Shown in pieces: positions 43,286 through 52,421 of a stretch of DNA of 64,000 bases. Position numbers and translations under genes: made by a program. Location of the stretch: the NCBI GenBank assembly GCA_017303675.1, contig JAFLBX010000001.1, positions 755,970-819,969 on the forward strand, in the 5' to 3' direction. Numbering within the stretch: position 1 is the stretch's first letter; every line of letters begins with the position of its first letter. This DNA comes from Ignavibacteria bacterium. Lineage in GTDB: Bacteria; Bacteroidota; Ignavibacteria; Tepidaquicellales; OLB5. The notes below the pieces were generated by a model. That model was not told the DNA's origin and did no database searches. It saw only the letters and a list, made by a program, of their open reading frames with translations.

Positions 43286-44248
43286 ATGAATTTTTCAATC
43301 GGTTTTGATAAAAGAGATCTGCCAAAGGTGCATGAAGCATTTGATAAGATCGTGGAATCAAATAAATGGACAGAAGGGTATTACACCGAACTGTTTGAAA
43401 ACAACTGGGCTAAGTGGAACGAGCTGGAATCAGTGGCATTTTCAAGCTGGGCAGGCGCCGCGCTTGCAGCTCTGGATTTTTATAACCTCAAGGGTAAAAC
43501 AGTACTGTGTCCAAGCAACACATTTATGGCAACTCCCCTGGCAACACTGCAGGCGGGAGCCGAGGTTCAGTTTGTTGACTGCAATAAGTTTGACCTGTGC
43601 ATGAGCTATGATGATATGGTAAAAAAAGCTGAGCTGTATAAACCTGCGGCAATATGGGTTGTGCACATTGGCGGTCATTTGACATTTGAAATTGAAAAGA
43701 TCGCAGAGTACTGCAAAGCTAATAATATTGTTCTGCTTGAAGACTGCGCCCATGCGCACGGTGCATCATTTAATTGTAAAAAGCCGGGAATGTGGGGAGA
43801 TGCGGGATTTTATTCATTCTACGCTACCAAGACAATTTCTACCGGTGAAGGCGGAATGCTGGTATCAAAACATAAGGGTGTTATTGAACATGCTAAAAAA
43901 TACCGCAATTACGGAAAGTTCGATTATAAAGTAAAGGGACTGAATTACAGGATCACGGAATTCCAGGCGGCAATAGGCGCGTTTGAAACTGAGCGTCTGC
44001 AGGAGATCGTGGATTTCAAAAATAATTATGCGGAAACTCTGCATACATCTCATCCAAACAGGCTTAAGCTTCCTGAAGGGATGATCTCAGGGTATTACAA
44101 ATATATAGTTTTTGACCCGATAGAAAAATCAACCGGCAAAGTTTATGAAGAACAATGCCACCATATATTGAAGCATAATGTTGAGCTTCCAAACAGTGAC
44201 TGGATAGCGGGAAATCACTGGTGCGTGCCGATATATTATAATCCGTAG
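43286..44248 (+). CDS. DegT/DnrJ/EryC1-type sugar aminotransferase, C-terminally short
   Basis: 320 residues. AFSSWAGAALAALDFY, then CAHAHGAS with the PLP-binding Asp/His region, and FYSFYATKTISTGEGGML with the catalytic Lys, define a PLP-dependent nucleotide-sugar aminotransferase. The protein ends at CVPIYYNP, where family members normally continue for about 40-60 more residues after the (L/V)P(I/L)Y motif; a pyrimidine-rich palindrome follows 16 bases after the stop. So a 3' truncation by repeat-linked DNA is suspected. Its 5' end is duplicated at 43065. It may still be active, since PLP residues are present. Confidence 0.82.
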   Translation: MNFSIGFDKRDLPKVHEAFDKIVESNKWTEGYYTELFENNWAKWNELESVAFSSWAGAALAALDFYNLKGKTVLCPSNTFMATPLATLQAGAEVQFVDCNKFDLCMSYDDMVKKAELYKPAAIWVVHIGGHLTFEIEKIAEYCKANNIVLLEDCAHAHGASFNCKKPGMWGDAGFYSFYATKTISTGEGGMLVSKHKGVIEHAKKYRNYGKFDYKVKGLNYRITEFQAAIGAFETERLQEIVDFKNNYAETLHTSHPNRLKLPEGMISGYYKYIVFDPIEKSTGKVYEEQCHHILKHNVELPNSDWIAGNHWCVPIYYNP

Positions 44249-44264
44249 AGCGACCCCACCCCAA

Positions 44265-44283
44265 CCCTCCCCGAAGGGGAGGG
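44265..44283. repeat. CCCTCCCC/GGGGAGGG palindrome after the aminotransferase
   Basis: 8-bp stem, GAA loop. It begins 16 bases past the stop codon. With 43120-43142 it brackets the aminotransferase gene. Confidence 0.7.
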
Positions 44284-44368
44284 AGAAGAAGTTGAAAATT
44301 GAAATTTTTTGCCTGCTTTCCTGTTTGATCTGCCGTCTCGGCAGGCAGGCGCGGTTATAGAATAATAA

Positions 44369-45427
44369 ATGAATCCATCTCAATATTACGATTATACTCC
44401 TAACAGCGTTGATTTTTCCGGGTATGAGCGCGGTGAATCAAACAAGATACCTTATGGATATTTAGGATTGTATCTTGTGCTATCAATCGTAATATGTTAC
44501 CTGTATCATAAAAAAATTGTTGCCACAGCAGACTGGAATGCGCCAAACAGCCTGAATGCTGTTGCTTCCTTTAATACTGCTAAACCGTACCAGTTCAGGC
44601 TATTAATGCCGCTTATCTTTGATTTTTTCAGGCCGCTGCATGCTGTTTACGGTAAATATCTTTATAATGCGTGGAATGTTGCCGCGGTGTTATTGATACA
44701 GGTTGTGTTCTACAAATTGTTATGCGGGTATTTTAAGAATAAAAAATATCTGCTGTGGGTTGCGCCTGTGATACTATACCCGATCCTTTTTAATTATATA
44801 ATACTGAACCAGTCTTTCCAGTATTATGATTTTACCGCGATATTATTTTTTACCGTTGGTCTTTATTATATATTGAATCAAAATACTACGGCTTTTTTTA
44901 TTTTTTTTGTTATTGCCGTTATAAATAAAGAAACTGCCGGTTACCTGATATTCGCTTATATGTTCTTTAACTATAAAAATCTGTTCACAAAAAAAATAAT
45001 AGTTAACACGTTTATACTCGGGGTGATATTTATAGGCTACAAACTACTTCTTGGATATATTTTCCGCTTAAACCCGGGGGATAGCTTTGAAGTAGGATAT
45101 TATGAGAACATCAGGATAGTAAATGAGCTTTTCAGCAACACCACTTTGCTTAAAAATCTTGCGCTGAACTTCGGGGGACTGTATATTTTTGTGATTTTAC
45201 TTTTTGTAACCGGTTTATGGAAAAAATATCCGGACAGAAGAAAAGTATTTATGAACCTTGCGATTGTTCCTTATTACCTGTTCGGTATTTACATAACTTA
45301 CATTACCGAAGTAAGGGTTTATACGGAACTTATTCCTATGATAACTGTTTTATTTTTGATATTTTTAAGCAATTTCAGGTTTTCGGGATTAATTCCGCGG
45401 GAATTGCCGCAGAAAAACATAAATTGA
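44369..45427 (+). CDS. polytopic membrane protein of the polysaccharide locus (copy A)
   Basis: 352 residues with about nine or ten hydrophobic helices (for instance LGLYLVLSIVICYLYH, FTAILFFTVGLYYIL). PYQFRLLMPLIFDFF, GYLIFAYMFFNY and FGGLYIFVILLFVTGLWKKY are shared with the protein at 46211-47251, so the two are paralogues. Topology and neighbours suggest a lipid-linked-sugar enzyme or transport/polymerase role, but no catalytic motif is recognised. Confidence 0.75.
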   Translation: MNPSQYYDYTPNSVDFSGYERGESNKIPYGYLGLYLVLSIVICYLYHKKIVATADWNAPNSLNAVASFNTAKPYQFRLLMPLIFDFFRPLHAVYGKYLYNAWNVAAVLLIQVVFYKLLCGYFKNKKYLLWVAPVILYPILFNYIILNQSFQYYDFTAILFFTVGLYYILNQNTTAFFIFFVIAVINKETAGYLIFAYMFFNYKNLFTKKIIVNTFILGVIFIGYKLLLGYIFRLNPGDSFEVGYYENIRIVNELFSNTTLLKNLALNFGGLYIFVILLFVTGLWKKYPDRRKVFMNLAIVPYYLFGIYITYITEVRVYTELIPMITVLFLIFLSNFRFSGLIPRELPQKNIN

Positions 45428-45446
45428 ATAATTTCACCAATAATAT

Positions 45447-46190
45447 TTGAACACAGAATTAAAAAATACACAGCAGGAACAAAAGAAACAAACAGGCGGC
45501 GAAAGCCAGGTGAGCTTTGATGATTACGTAGAGACCTACAGGTCAGAAATTGATGACTCTATAGGGTTCATAGGGCAGGATGTGGATTTTTTTATTGAAA
45601 TTAAAGCGGAGCTCTTGCTTAAGCTTGCAAAAAAGAATTTCGGCGACCTCTCAAAAGTAAAAGTACTTGATATAGGCAGCGGGGTTGGGCTTGTTGACCG
45701 CTATCTGAAAAACGAAATAAAAGATCTATACGGCGTTGATGTGGAAGAGGGAGTGGTGGAAAAAGCTAAGTTCAACAATCCCGAAGTAAATTACAGGTTA
45801 TATGACGGCGCGAAACTGCCGTTTGATGATAATTCATTTGACCTTTGTTTTGCCATCAACGTAATGCATCATGTGCCGCCCGGAATGTGGGAAAATTTTT
45901 CGCGGGAAATGCACCGGGTTTTAAAACCCGGCGGCATAGCCGCAGTGTTTGAACATAACCCGCTGAATCCCTTAACAAGGCTGGCGGTTGCAAGGTGTGA
46001 GTTTGACCGAGACGCTGTTCTGCTGAACCACGGAAAGATAAAAAGCCTTTTTAGATCAGCCGGATTAAAAGTGTTCGATGATTCTTATATCGTATTTTTC
46101 CCCTTTAAAGCAAAGTTCTTCAGAGGAATTGAAGCATTCCTGGGGTGGCTTCCCGTGGGTGCGCAGCATTATGTAACCGGGAAAAAATAA
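45447..46190 (+). CDS. class I SAM-dependent methyltransferase
   Basis: 247 residues, TTG start. VLDIGSGVGLVDRYLKN is the SAM-binding motif I, LYGVDVEEGVVEKA motif II, and FDLCFAINVMHHVPPG with HRVLKPGGIAAVFEH motifs III/IV of the Methyltransf_11 type. It may methylate a sugar or lipid in the polysaccharide pathway. It lies between two paralogous membrane proteins. Confidence 0.9.
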   Translation: MNTELKNTQQEQKKQTGGESQVSFDDYVETYRSEIDDSIGFIGQDVDFFIEIKAELLLKLAKKNFGDLSKVKVLDIGSGVGLVDRYLKNEIKDLYGVDVEEGVVEKAKFNNPEVNYRLYDGAKLPFDDNSFDLCFAINVMHHVPPGMWENFSREMHRVLKPGGIAAVFEHNPLNPLTRLAVARCEFDRDAVLLNHGKIKSLFRSAGLKVFDDSYIVFFPFKAKFFRGIEAFLGWLPVGAQHYVTGKK

Positions 46191-46210
46191 ATATCTGCTG
46201 AGGGTAAATA

Positions 46211-47251
46211 TTGATAAAATACTTAAATAAAAAATTTCCGAACGACAACTACCCTTCTGTTTTAATTCACCTGTATTATTTAATGATATCATTCACCTTA
46301 TGTTATGTGTATTACCATAAGTTTATAACAAGGGCTGATTTTTATTCACCTGAATCAAGCGGAGGCATTTATGCCGTGCTCAACGGGGAAGCGCTTAAGC
46401 CGGTGCAGTTCAGGATACTTATCCCGCTGATATTTAAAGCGGCGCAAAGCGTCATATTTCTGGTTAAAACAATTCCGGATAAAGCGCTTTTTTTCATTAT
46501 CACAATAATGCTATGTTACCTTATATTATTTTCATTTTACCTTCTGCTGGGCCAGTATTTTAAAGGAAGAGCTATGAACTGCTGGCTGGCTTCCATTATC
46601 ATATATCCAATGCTGTGGAACCTGGTAATAATGAATGGGCAGTTCTTTTATATGGATTTCAGTATCCTGCTTATAATTATACTCGGATTTTACTGCATAG
46701 CAGCTGAAAAATATAACCTGCTGCTGCTGGTATTTTTTCTTGGTGTGCTTAACCACCCTTCAGTTGGATACCTCATAATTGCATTTTTGCTCTACAATTA
46801 CCACAGCCTGTTCAGGCTTAAAACGATCATTTATACTGCGGTAATGAGCATTATGTATATATGTATATACAGGGTTATGGATGCATATTTCCCCAGTACT
46901 GCGGGGTATTTTATAATTTATAATCTGCCGCGCAACCTTGAAATACTGCATATACTGCCCATGCATATCATACTTAGAGATGTATTTTTCAATTTCGGCG
47001 GGCTGCATTTATTTGTGATAATGTTTTTCCTTTCAGGCGCATGGAAAAGATACCGCGGACCGCTGCTGTATGTTAATCTTGTTATAATACCGTATGTAAT
47101 TTCAGTACTTATAAATTTCAGCATCGAAGAGATAAGAAATTATGTTACCATCATTCCATTTGTGCTGATACTTACGCTTTTATTTCTCAGCTCGTTTGAT
47201 AATTCTTTTTTAAAGCCGGTCGAGAGGCTTTTTGAAAAACAGGGAAAATAA
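46211..47251 (+). CDS. polytopic membrane protein of the polysaccharide locus (copy B)
   Basis: 346 residues, TTG start, 20 bases after the methyltransferase gene, with about nine or ten membrane helices. PVQFRILIPLIFKAA, GYLIIAFLLYNYHSLF and NFGGLHLFVIMFFLSGAWKRY align with copy A at 44369. It lacks a recognised active site. The arrangement copy A-methyltransferase-copy B suggests that they work on one glycan. Confidence 0.75.
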   Translation: MIKYLNKKFPNDNYPSVLIHLYYLMISFTLCYVYYHKFITRADFYSPESSGGIYAVLNGEALKPVQFRILIPLIFKAAQSVIFLVKTIPDKALFFIITIMLCYLILFSFYLLLGQYFKGRAMNCWLASIIIYPMLWNLVIMNGQFFYMDFSILLIIILGFYCIAAEKYNLLLLVFFLGVLNHPSVGYLIIAFLLYNYHSLFRLKTIIYTAVMSIMYICIYRVMDAYFPSTAGYFIIYNLPRNLEILHILPMHIILRDVFFNFGGLHLFVIMFFLSGAWKRYRGPLLYVNLVIIPYVISVLINFSIEEIRNYVTIIPFVLILTLLFLSSFDNSFLKPVERLFEKQGK

Positions 47252-47267
47252 CAGGCCGGGATAAAAA

Positions 47268-48362
47268 ATGAAAATTCTTTACGTAAGTTCAAACGGCGGG
47301 ATACATGATTACAGGTTCTTAAAAAAGCTTGCCGAAGATTACGAAGTACTTTTTCTGCATTATGCGGCCGGAGAAATAATTGACGAGATCGACAGGATTG
47401 GAAACCTGGAGATCATCTCCAAGAAGCCGGCTTTCCGCAGCATGCCCCTAATAAGTGAGCGCTCACATTTTAAAAAAGTTGTAAAGGAACTTAAACCGGA
47501 TATAATTCACTCAGGTTATGTATGGCAGGTGGGCATACTTGCCGCGAACTCAGGTTTCCATCCGCACCTTTCTATGCCGTGGGGTTCTGATATACTTACA
47601 GAACCGGATAAAAGTTATTTCCGCAGGCGGCTTGTTAAAAAGGTGATGGAAACCTGTGACCATGTGCAGTGCGATGCCGAGTTTGTAAAAAAGAAAATTA
47701 TGACAGATTACAGCCAGCCGGCAGAAAAGATATCGGTTTTTCCATGGGGAATAGATCTGAACCAGTTCCGCAAATCAGATAAAACCCAGGCAAGAAGAAA
47801 GCTGAACCTTGATGAGAATAAATTCATAGTCCTTTTCAACAGGTATTTTGAACCGGTTTACGGGGTGAATTACCTGCTGGATGCATACAGGGATTTTTCT
47901 TCAGGCAAAGAAGAGGTTATGATGCTTATGCTTTCTGACGGCAGCGGCAAAAATGATGTTTTAAGGTATATCACAGAAAAAGGGCTTGATGAAAAAGTGC
48001 AGTTAATAGGGAGAGTTCCTAACCATGAGCTTCCGGATTTTCTCAATGCGGCAGATGTATATGTATCACCTTCGCTGAGCGACGGTACCTCACTTTCACT
48101 GCTGGAAGCTATGGCTTGCGGAACCGGGATGATCGTAACAGATGTTCCCGCAATTAAAGAATGGGTAAACAGTGAGAACGGCCTGATGGTAAAAAAAGGC
48201 AGTTCGGCAGAGATAAAAACCGCGCTAGAGGAGTATTATATTAACAGGGAGCTTGTTAATACACACGGAAGAAAAAATATAGAAATATCAGCAGCCCGTG
48301 CTGACTGGGATAAAAACTACCTTAAGCTTAAAGAAATTTACAATAACCTGTTAACTAAATAA
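47268..48362 (+). CDS. glycosyltransferase family 4
   Basis: 364 residues. MKILYVSSNGGIHDYR opens the acceptor domain. SMPWGSDIL, FPWGIDLNQFRKS and VLFNRYFEPVYGVNYLL lead to the donor domain; VYVSPSLSDGTSLSLLEAMACGTGMIVTDV carries the E-x7-E motif (SLLEAM). A typical retaining GT4 enzyme. It ends a few bases before the hydrolase gene. Confidence 0.92.
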   Translation: MKILYVSSNGGIHDYRFLKKLAEDYEVLFLHYAAGEIIDEIDRIGNLEIISKKPAFRSMPLISERSHFKKVVKELKPDIIHSGYVWQVGILAANSGFHPHLSMPWGSDILTEPDKSYFRRRLVKKVMETCDHVQCDAEFVKKKIMTDYSQPAEKISVFPWGIDLNQFRKSDKTQARRKLNLDENKFIVLFNRYFEPVYGVNYLLDAYRDFSSGKEEVMMLMLSDGSGKNDVLRYITEKGLDEKVQLIGRVPNHELPDFLNAADVYVSPSLSDGTSLSLLEAMACGTGMIVTDVPAIKEWVNSENGLMVKKGSSAEIKTALEEYYINRELVNTHGRKNIEISAARADWDKNYLKLKEIYNNLLTK

Positions 48363-48367
48363 CCTTG

Positions 48368-49054
48368 ATGAAAAATCTATTGTTACTGCACGGCGCATTA
48401 GGATCATCGCAGCAGATGGAACCACTTAAAGCTTCTTTAAGCGGGATATATAAAGTACACACTTTAAATTTCAGCGGGCATGGCGGCGGTGAAATACCCG
48501 CAGAACCGTTTTCTATGGAAATGTTCGCAGGTGATATCATAAGATATATTGATAATAATAATATAGCCGGAACAGATATTTTCGGCTACAGCATGGGCGG
48601 CTACGCCGCATTGTATGCAGCGCTTAAGAATCCCGGGAAAATTGGGAAAATATTCACGCTTGCCACAAAGTTTGAGTGGACACCGGAAACTGCCGAACGT
48701 GAAGTTAAAATGTTTGATGCTGAAAAGATAAAACAAAAAGTACCAAAGTTCGCAGAAGAGCTTTCCTTACGTCACGGTCAGGGTATCTGGATTAATGTAC
48801 TCACGAAAACCGCTGAAATGATGATGGCTTTAGGCAGCAATAATATGCTAACACATGAGCTGCTTGGCGAGGTGAAAAATGAAGTACTGGTTGGGATAGG
48901 CGACAGGGATAAAATGGTAACACTTGAAGAAACCATTGCTGCTTACAGAGCTTTGCCGAATGCAAGCTTAACTGTATTAGCTGAAACGCCACACCCTATT
49001 GAGCAGATTGATACAGAAAAACTTACAAATGAAATAATGAGATTTTTTAAATGA
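48368..49054 (+). CDS. alpha/beta-fold hydrolase
   Basis: About 228 residues from the ATG at 48368. LLLHGALGSSQQM is the oxyanion loop, FGYSMGGYAA the nucleophile elbow with Ser, GDRDKMV the acid region, and ETPHPIEQID gives His. All triad members are present. A small esterase or lyase-like enzyme; substrate unknown. Last gene of the rightward block, converging with the ion channel gene. Confidence 0.87.
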   Translation: MKNLLLLHGALGSSQQMEPLKASLSGIYKVHTLNFSGHGGGEIPAEPFSMEMFAGDIIRYIDNNNIAGTDIFGYSMGGYAALYAALKNPGKIGKIFTLATKFEWTPETAEREVKMFDAEKIKQKVPKFAEELSLRHGQGIWINVLTKTAEMMMALGSNNMLTHELLGEVKNEVLVGIGDRDKMVTLEETIAAYRALPNASLTVLAETPHPIEQIDTEKLTNEIMRFFK

Positions 49055-49122
49055 TCGATTTCACTTTTACACAACTTTGTTCCTTTTAAATCTTAGGTGA
49101 AAGTTGTGACAGCGCTTTACCG

Positions 49123-50067
49123 CTAACCCGCTGCGCGCATTATTAAAACTGTATTGATAAGTACATACGCAGCAACTACAGAATAAAAGCTTATGCGGTC
49201 AAGCTTTTTAGCTCTTGTGATATATTCCGGTTTTTCGGTTTCATTCCATTTAAAAGAAATAACCGCTACAACGAGAATAACAAATATTGCAATAAATGTA
49301 ATGTTATGAATATTATCAAACAGTGTATTTGAGACAGTGGAAGGTACAGCGGATTCGATAATGTACTTATTACCTACTGCGGCAAAAAGTCCCCCTACGC
49401 AAAGACCAAGCCTATCGCTGGGTTTCACAAAAAACGCCAGCAGCACAATTGAAAACGCAACATATACACCTGTAAGCATTTTAAACAGCGTATTCCAGGA
49501 ATTTTCGCGGGTAAGGTATATATCAGCAGTTACCGAAGGATATGTGCTGGAACCCTTGATAACGGGGTCGCCGAAAGTAGTATTATAGGTCTGGTTATTT
49601 ACGTAAAATGCCAGCGAATCAATTTTCCAGTTGCTGAGCACAAGGTTTGAATCAATTGCTGAATTACCCTCATCTGTAATGAAAGCGAGCCTTTTAGTAT
49701 CATAAATAGTGTGATCAATATGGAGGGTCAGTTTTTGTTTATCAAACGGGAAGGCTGATACATCCCACTCCTTAAAAACAACAGCGTTGAACTTCATCAT
49801 ATCCCAGTTTATGCCTTCCTTTTTCATCTTTGCGTAGTTGGAAAAAGATGAAGATTTAGAATTTGTAACTTCGAGGGCATCATTGAACTGAAGGCTGTCA
49901 TTTTTATAATTGAACCACATCCAGAAATCAGCCGAAAAACTCTGATCGCTGATATTGAAATCGGTAAGTGAATTGAAATAAATACCGACTTTGCAGGTAT
50001 CATCTGCTGAACGTGTAATAACTGTAAGAGATATTAATAACAGAATTACAGATAAAATTTTATTCAT
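49123..50067 (-). CDS. pentameric ligand-gated ion channel (Cys-loop-type) homologue
   Basis: 314 residues. A signal peptide (about 1-20) precedes a beta-rich extracellular ligand-binding domain: VGIYFNSLTDFNIS, FWMWFNY, then WDVSAFPFDKQ. FPFDKQ (106-111) is the signature loop of the Cys-loop superfamily, without the flanking cysteines, as in bacterial GLIC and ELIC. Four membrane helices follow: M1 about 194-214, M2 about 219-240 (the pore helix), M3 about 253-272, M4 about 292-311. The family call comes from the motif plus this topology. Ion selectivity and ligand cannot be read from sequence. It is a lone reverse-strand gene between an alkylation repair gene and the hydrolase. Confidence 0.82.
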   Translation of the reverse strand: MNKILSVILLLISLTVITRSADDTCKVGIYFNSLTDFNISDQSFSADFWMWFNYKNDSLQFNDALEVTNSKSSSFSNYAKMKKEGINWDMMKFNAVVFKEWDVSAFPFDKQKLTLHIDHTIYDTKRLAFITDEGNSAIDSNLVLSNWKIDSLAFYVNNQTYNTTFGDPVIKGSSTYPSVTADIYLTRENSWNTLFKMLTGVYVAFSIVLLAFFVKPSDRLGLCVGGLFAAVGNKYIIESAVPSTVSNTLFDNIHNITFIAIFVILVVAVISFKWNETEKPEYITRAKKLDRISFYSVVAAYVLINTVLIMRAAG

Positions 50068-50169
50068 TAAATATAACTTTATTTAAAATTAACTTACTTT
50101 TTTATTGTGACAGCAAATTTAGTAATGTAAAATTTTAATTGTTAGTTAATAATTTATAACAGTTTGAAA

Positions 50170-51252
50170 ATGGCAGAACCATTAAAAAATATGTATAGCA
50201 AACCCTACCTGGAGAAATTCTCAAGGGTGTTTAAAGATATCTATCCGGCATTCGACACAAAACAATTTTTAAAATTGGTTTTTGATAAGGAATGGGAAAG
50301 CCGTGAGCTGAAACAAAGAATGAGCCATATAGCACTGTGCCTGCATAAAACGCTGCCGGGTGATTACAGGAAAAATATTTCGATCTTAAAAAAAGCCGTA
50401 CCGCATTTTAACGGATTTCTTTCTATGATATTTCCGGATTATGCACAGCAGTTTGGCTTAAATGATCCAAAAACATCTGTTCCCGCACTGAAGCTTTTCA
50501 CGAAATACGGCAGCAGTGAATTTGCAGTAAGACCCTTTATCATTAAATATCCCGAAATGCTGATGCCTGAAATGCAGAAGTGGGCTCGGGATAAAAATCA
50601 CCATGTAAGAAGGCTCGCATCTGAAGGCTGCCGCCCAAGGCTTCCCTGGGCAATAGCACTGCCTGTTTTCAAGCGCGACCCCGCGCAGGTATTGAAAATC
50701 CTTGAAATTCTGAAGGAAGATGATTCTGAATATGTAAGAAAGAGTGTTGCCAACAATCTGAATGATATATCAAAAGATAATCCTCAGACTGCACTTAACA
50801 CTGCGGTCCGCTGGTACGGCAAAAACAAAAAGACAGACTGGATAGTTAAACACGGCTTAAGGGGGCTGTTAAAGAAGGGGAATCCGGAGGCATTAAAAAT
50901 GTTTGGCTGGTATGGGGCAGAAGGTATAGAAATAGAAAGATTTAAGCTTAGCGGAATTAAAGTACCGGTCGGCTGCAGTTTAGAGTTTTCATTTGATATT
51001 AAACCTGTTAATCCTTTAAATGAAAATATGAGGCTTGAATATTCCATTGATTTTATTACTTCAACGGGAAAAACAAGCAAAAAGATATTCAAGATCACTG
51101 AAGCCAGGGTAGAAAAGGGTAAGGTATGCAGCTTTAAGAGGAAACACTCATTTAAAAATCTTACAACAAGAAAACATTTTAGCGGAAAGCATAAGATTTC
51201 ATTAATTGTTAACGGTAAAAAAACTGAAGAAAAAGTTTTTTATATAACCTGA
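50170..51252 (+). CDS. AlkC-like DNA alkylation repair glycosylase
   Basis: About 360 residues from the ATG at 50170. The N-terminal ~230 residues are HEAT-like helical repeats with HHVRRLASEGCRPRLPWA and EYVRKSVANNLNDISKDNP, hallmarks of AlkC/AlkD DNA glycosylases that excise N3- and N7-alkyl purines. The C-terminal ~110 residues are beta-rich and Ig-like (LEYSIDFITSTGK, KRKHSF), as in the AlkC group. AlkC is therefore more likely than AlkD. It shares a 100-base spacer with the divergent ion channel gene. Confidence 0.9.
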   Translation: MAEPLKNMYSKPYLEKFSRVFKDIYPAFDTKQFLKLVFDKEWESRELKQRMSHIALCLHKTLPGDYRKNISILKKAVPHFNGFLSMIFPDYAQQFGLNDPKTSVPALKLFTKYGSSEFAVRPFIIKYPEMLMPEMQKWARDKNHHVRRLASEGCRPRLPWAIALPVFKRDPAQVLKILEILKEDDSEYVRKSVANNLNDISKDNPQTALNTAVRWYGKNKKTDWIVKHGLRGLLKKGNPEALKMFGWYGAEGIEIERFKLSGIKVPVGCSLEFSFDIKPVNPLNENMRLEYSIDFITSTGKTSKKIFKITEARVEKGKVCSFKRKHSFKNLTTRKHFSGKHKISLIVNGKKTEEKVFYIT

Positions 51253-51258
51253 GTAATC

Positions 51259-51777
51259 TTATTTATAAATTTCAAATATCCTTACATTATCATAAGTAGA
51301 TTTGTGACAAGAAACACAAACTTTGCCGTTTTTACTTACACTGTATTCAACTTCACCTGTTGGCGAATATTCCGCCCAAAGCCAGTCTTTATTTGTATTT
51401 GCAGCGCCTTTTAGCTTAACCATAACAGCAAGAATTTCAGCTTTGCCCGTCTTTTCTGAGTAGATTTCCTTTATTATAACAGATGAATCCGGAAACATAA
51501 TGCCTTTGGGCAGGTGTCCGTCTGAATTAAGAACAGAGGCTGCTTTATTGTTAAATTTTACACGCATAAAATTATCATGTGCGCGTTCAGTTTCTTCGCT
51601 TGTTGGCAGAATATCCGGTGAGTGTTTGTAATAGTAATATTCTTTTTCAGAGCTTATCCATTTATACAAGCTTTCATCATCAGCAGTTTTTTTAGGCGCA
51701 AACAGGAAGATGTATCCAGTAATTGCGAACGCAATAAAAACAAAAGATATGGTTTGTATAAGCCTTCTTTTATTCAT
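51259..51777 (-). CDS. cytochrome P460-like heme protein
   Basis: 172 residues with one N-terminal membrane helix or uncleaved signal (LIQTISFVFIAFAITGYIFLF) and a C-terminal CVSCH heme-binding motif (about 155-159). HLPKGIMFPDSSVIIKE and DWLWAEYSP match the P460 beta-sheet family, where the heme is bound at the C-terminus. Members include c'-beta and P460, oxidising hydroxylamine or binding NO; the role here is uncertain. It converges with the AlkC gene. Confidence 0.82.
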   Translation of the reverse strand: MNKRRLIQTISFVFIAFAITGYIFLFAPKKTADDESLYKWISSEKEYYYYKHSPDILPTSEETERAHDNFMRVKFNNKAASVLNSDGHLPKGIMFPDSSVIIKEIYSEKTGKAEILAVMVKLKGAANTNKDWLWAEYSPTGEVEYSVSKNGKVCVSCHKSTYDNVRIFEIYK

Positions 51778-51812
51778 GTAATATTAATTAAAATTGTTAT
51801 AAAATGATTTTA

Positions 51813-52421
51813 TTAATCCATAAACCAATAGCCAAAATACGGCGTTAAACGGAAAGCCGCAAAGATAAGTAAATAAAATCCAAAAGCGTAAATATATTTT
51901 TTATCAAAACCGTTTTTAACAGAATCAATTACTGCCAGGAAAACGGGAGCTAAAATTAAAATGAACGCTAAAAGGAAGAACGCCATTACCCCGATGCTCC
52001 ACGCAATGCCAATATCAGTATATGGAAGCAATGATTTCGGGTCATACATAGAAGAAGTACCGGCTTTAAATACAAACTGGAGCCCGTTTGCCCAGTAAGG
52101 AGTACAAACCCATCCTGTACAAATTACCGCCAAAAGAATAAAGTAGTTCAATATTTTATCTGCAGCAGTAGAGTTTTTATCTGCGGCAGATCTCAGGAAT
52201 ATTATCAATGCTGCTACTGTTAACAAAAGACCCGGGTAAATGAGCAGCCTGCGAAGCCAATCGAGACCATCAGGGTACGGATTAAGTTCAACTGGACCGA
52301 CAAAGTTATTTACTTCAACAGGTTTTGATATTAGTATTAAGCATAATATTGCGGGAACTACAACTAAACCCCAAATAACTATCAGAATATAAGTACTATG
52401 CTTAACTGAACTTTTTTTCAT
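51813..52421 (-). CDS. five-helix membrane protein
   Basis: 202 residues with about five hydrophobic helices (YILIVIWGLVVVPAILCLIL, LLIYPGLLLTVAALIIF, and so on), no recognised family. Its start overlaps the end of the cupin gene (ATGA), and the cupin gene in turn touches the large glycosyltransferase gene, so it lies in that operon. Confidence 0.7.
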   Translation of the reverse strand: MKKSSVKHSTYILIVIWGLVVVPAILCLILISKPVEVNNFVGPVELNPYPDGLDWLRRLLIYPGLLLTVAALIIFLRSAADKNSTAADKILNYFILLAVICTGWVCTPYWANGLQFVFKAGTSSMYDPKSLLPYTDIGIAWSIGVMAFFLLAFILILAPVFLAVIDSVKNGFDKKYIYAFGFYLLIFAAFRLTPYFGYWFMD

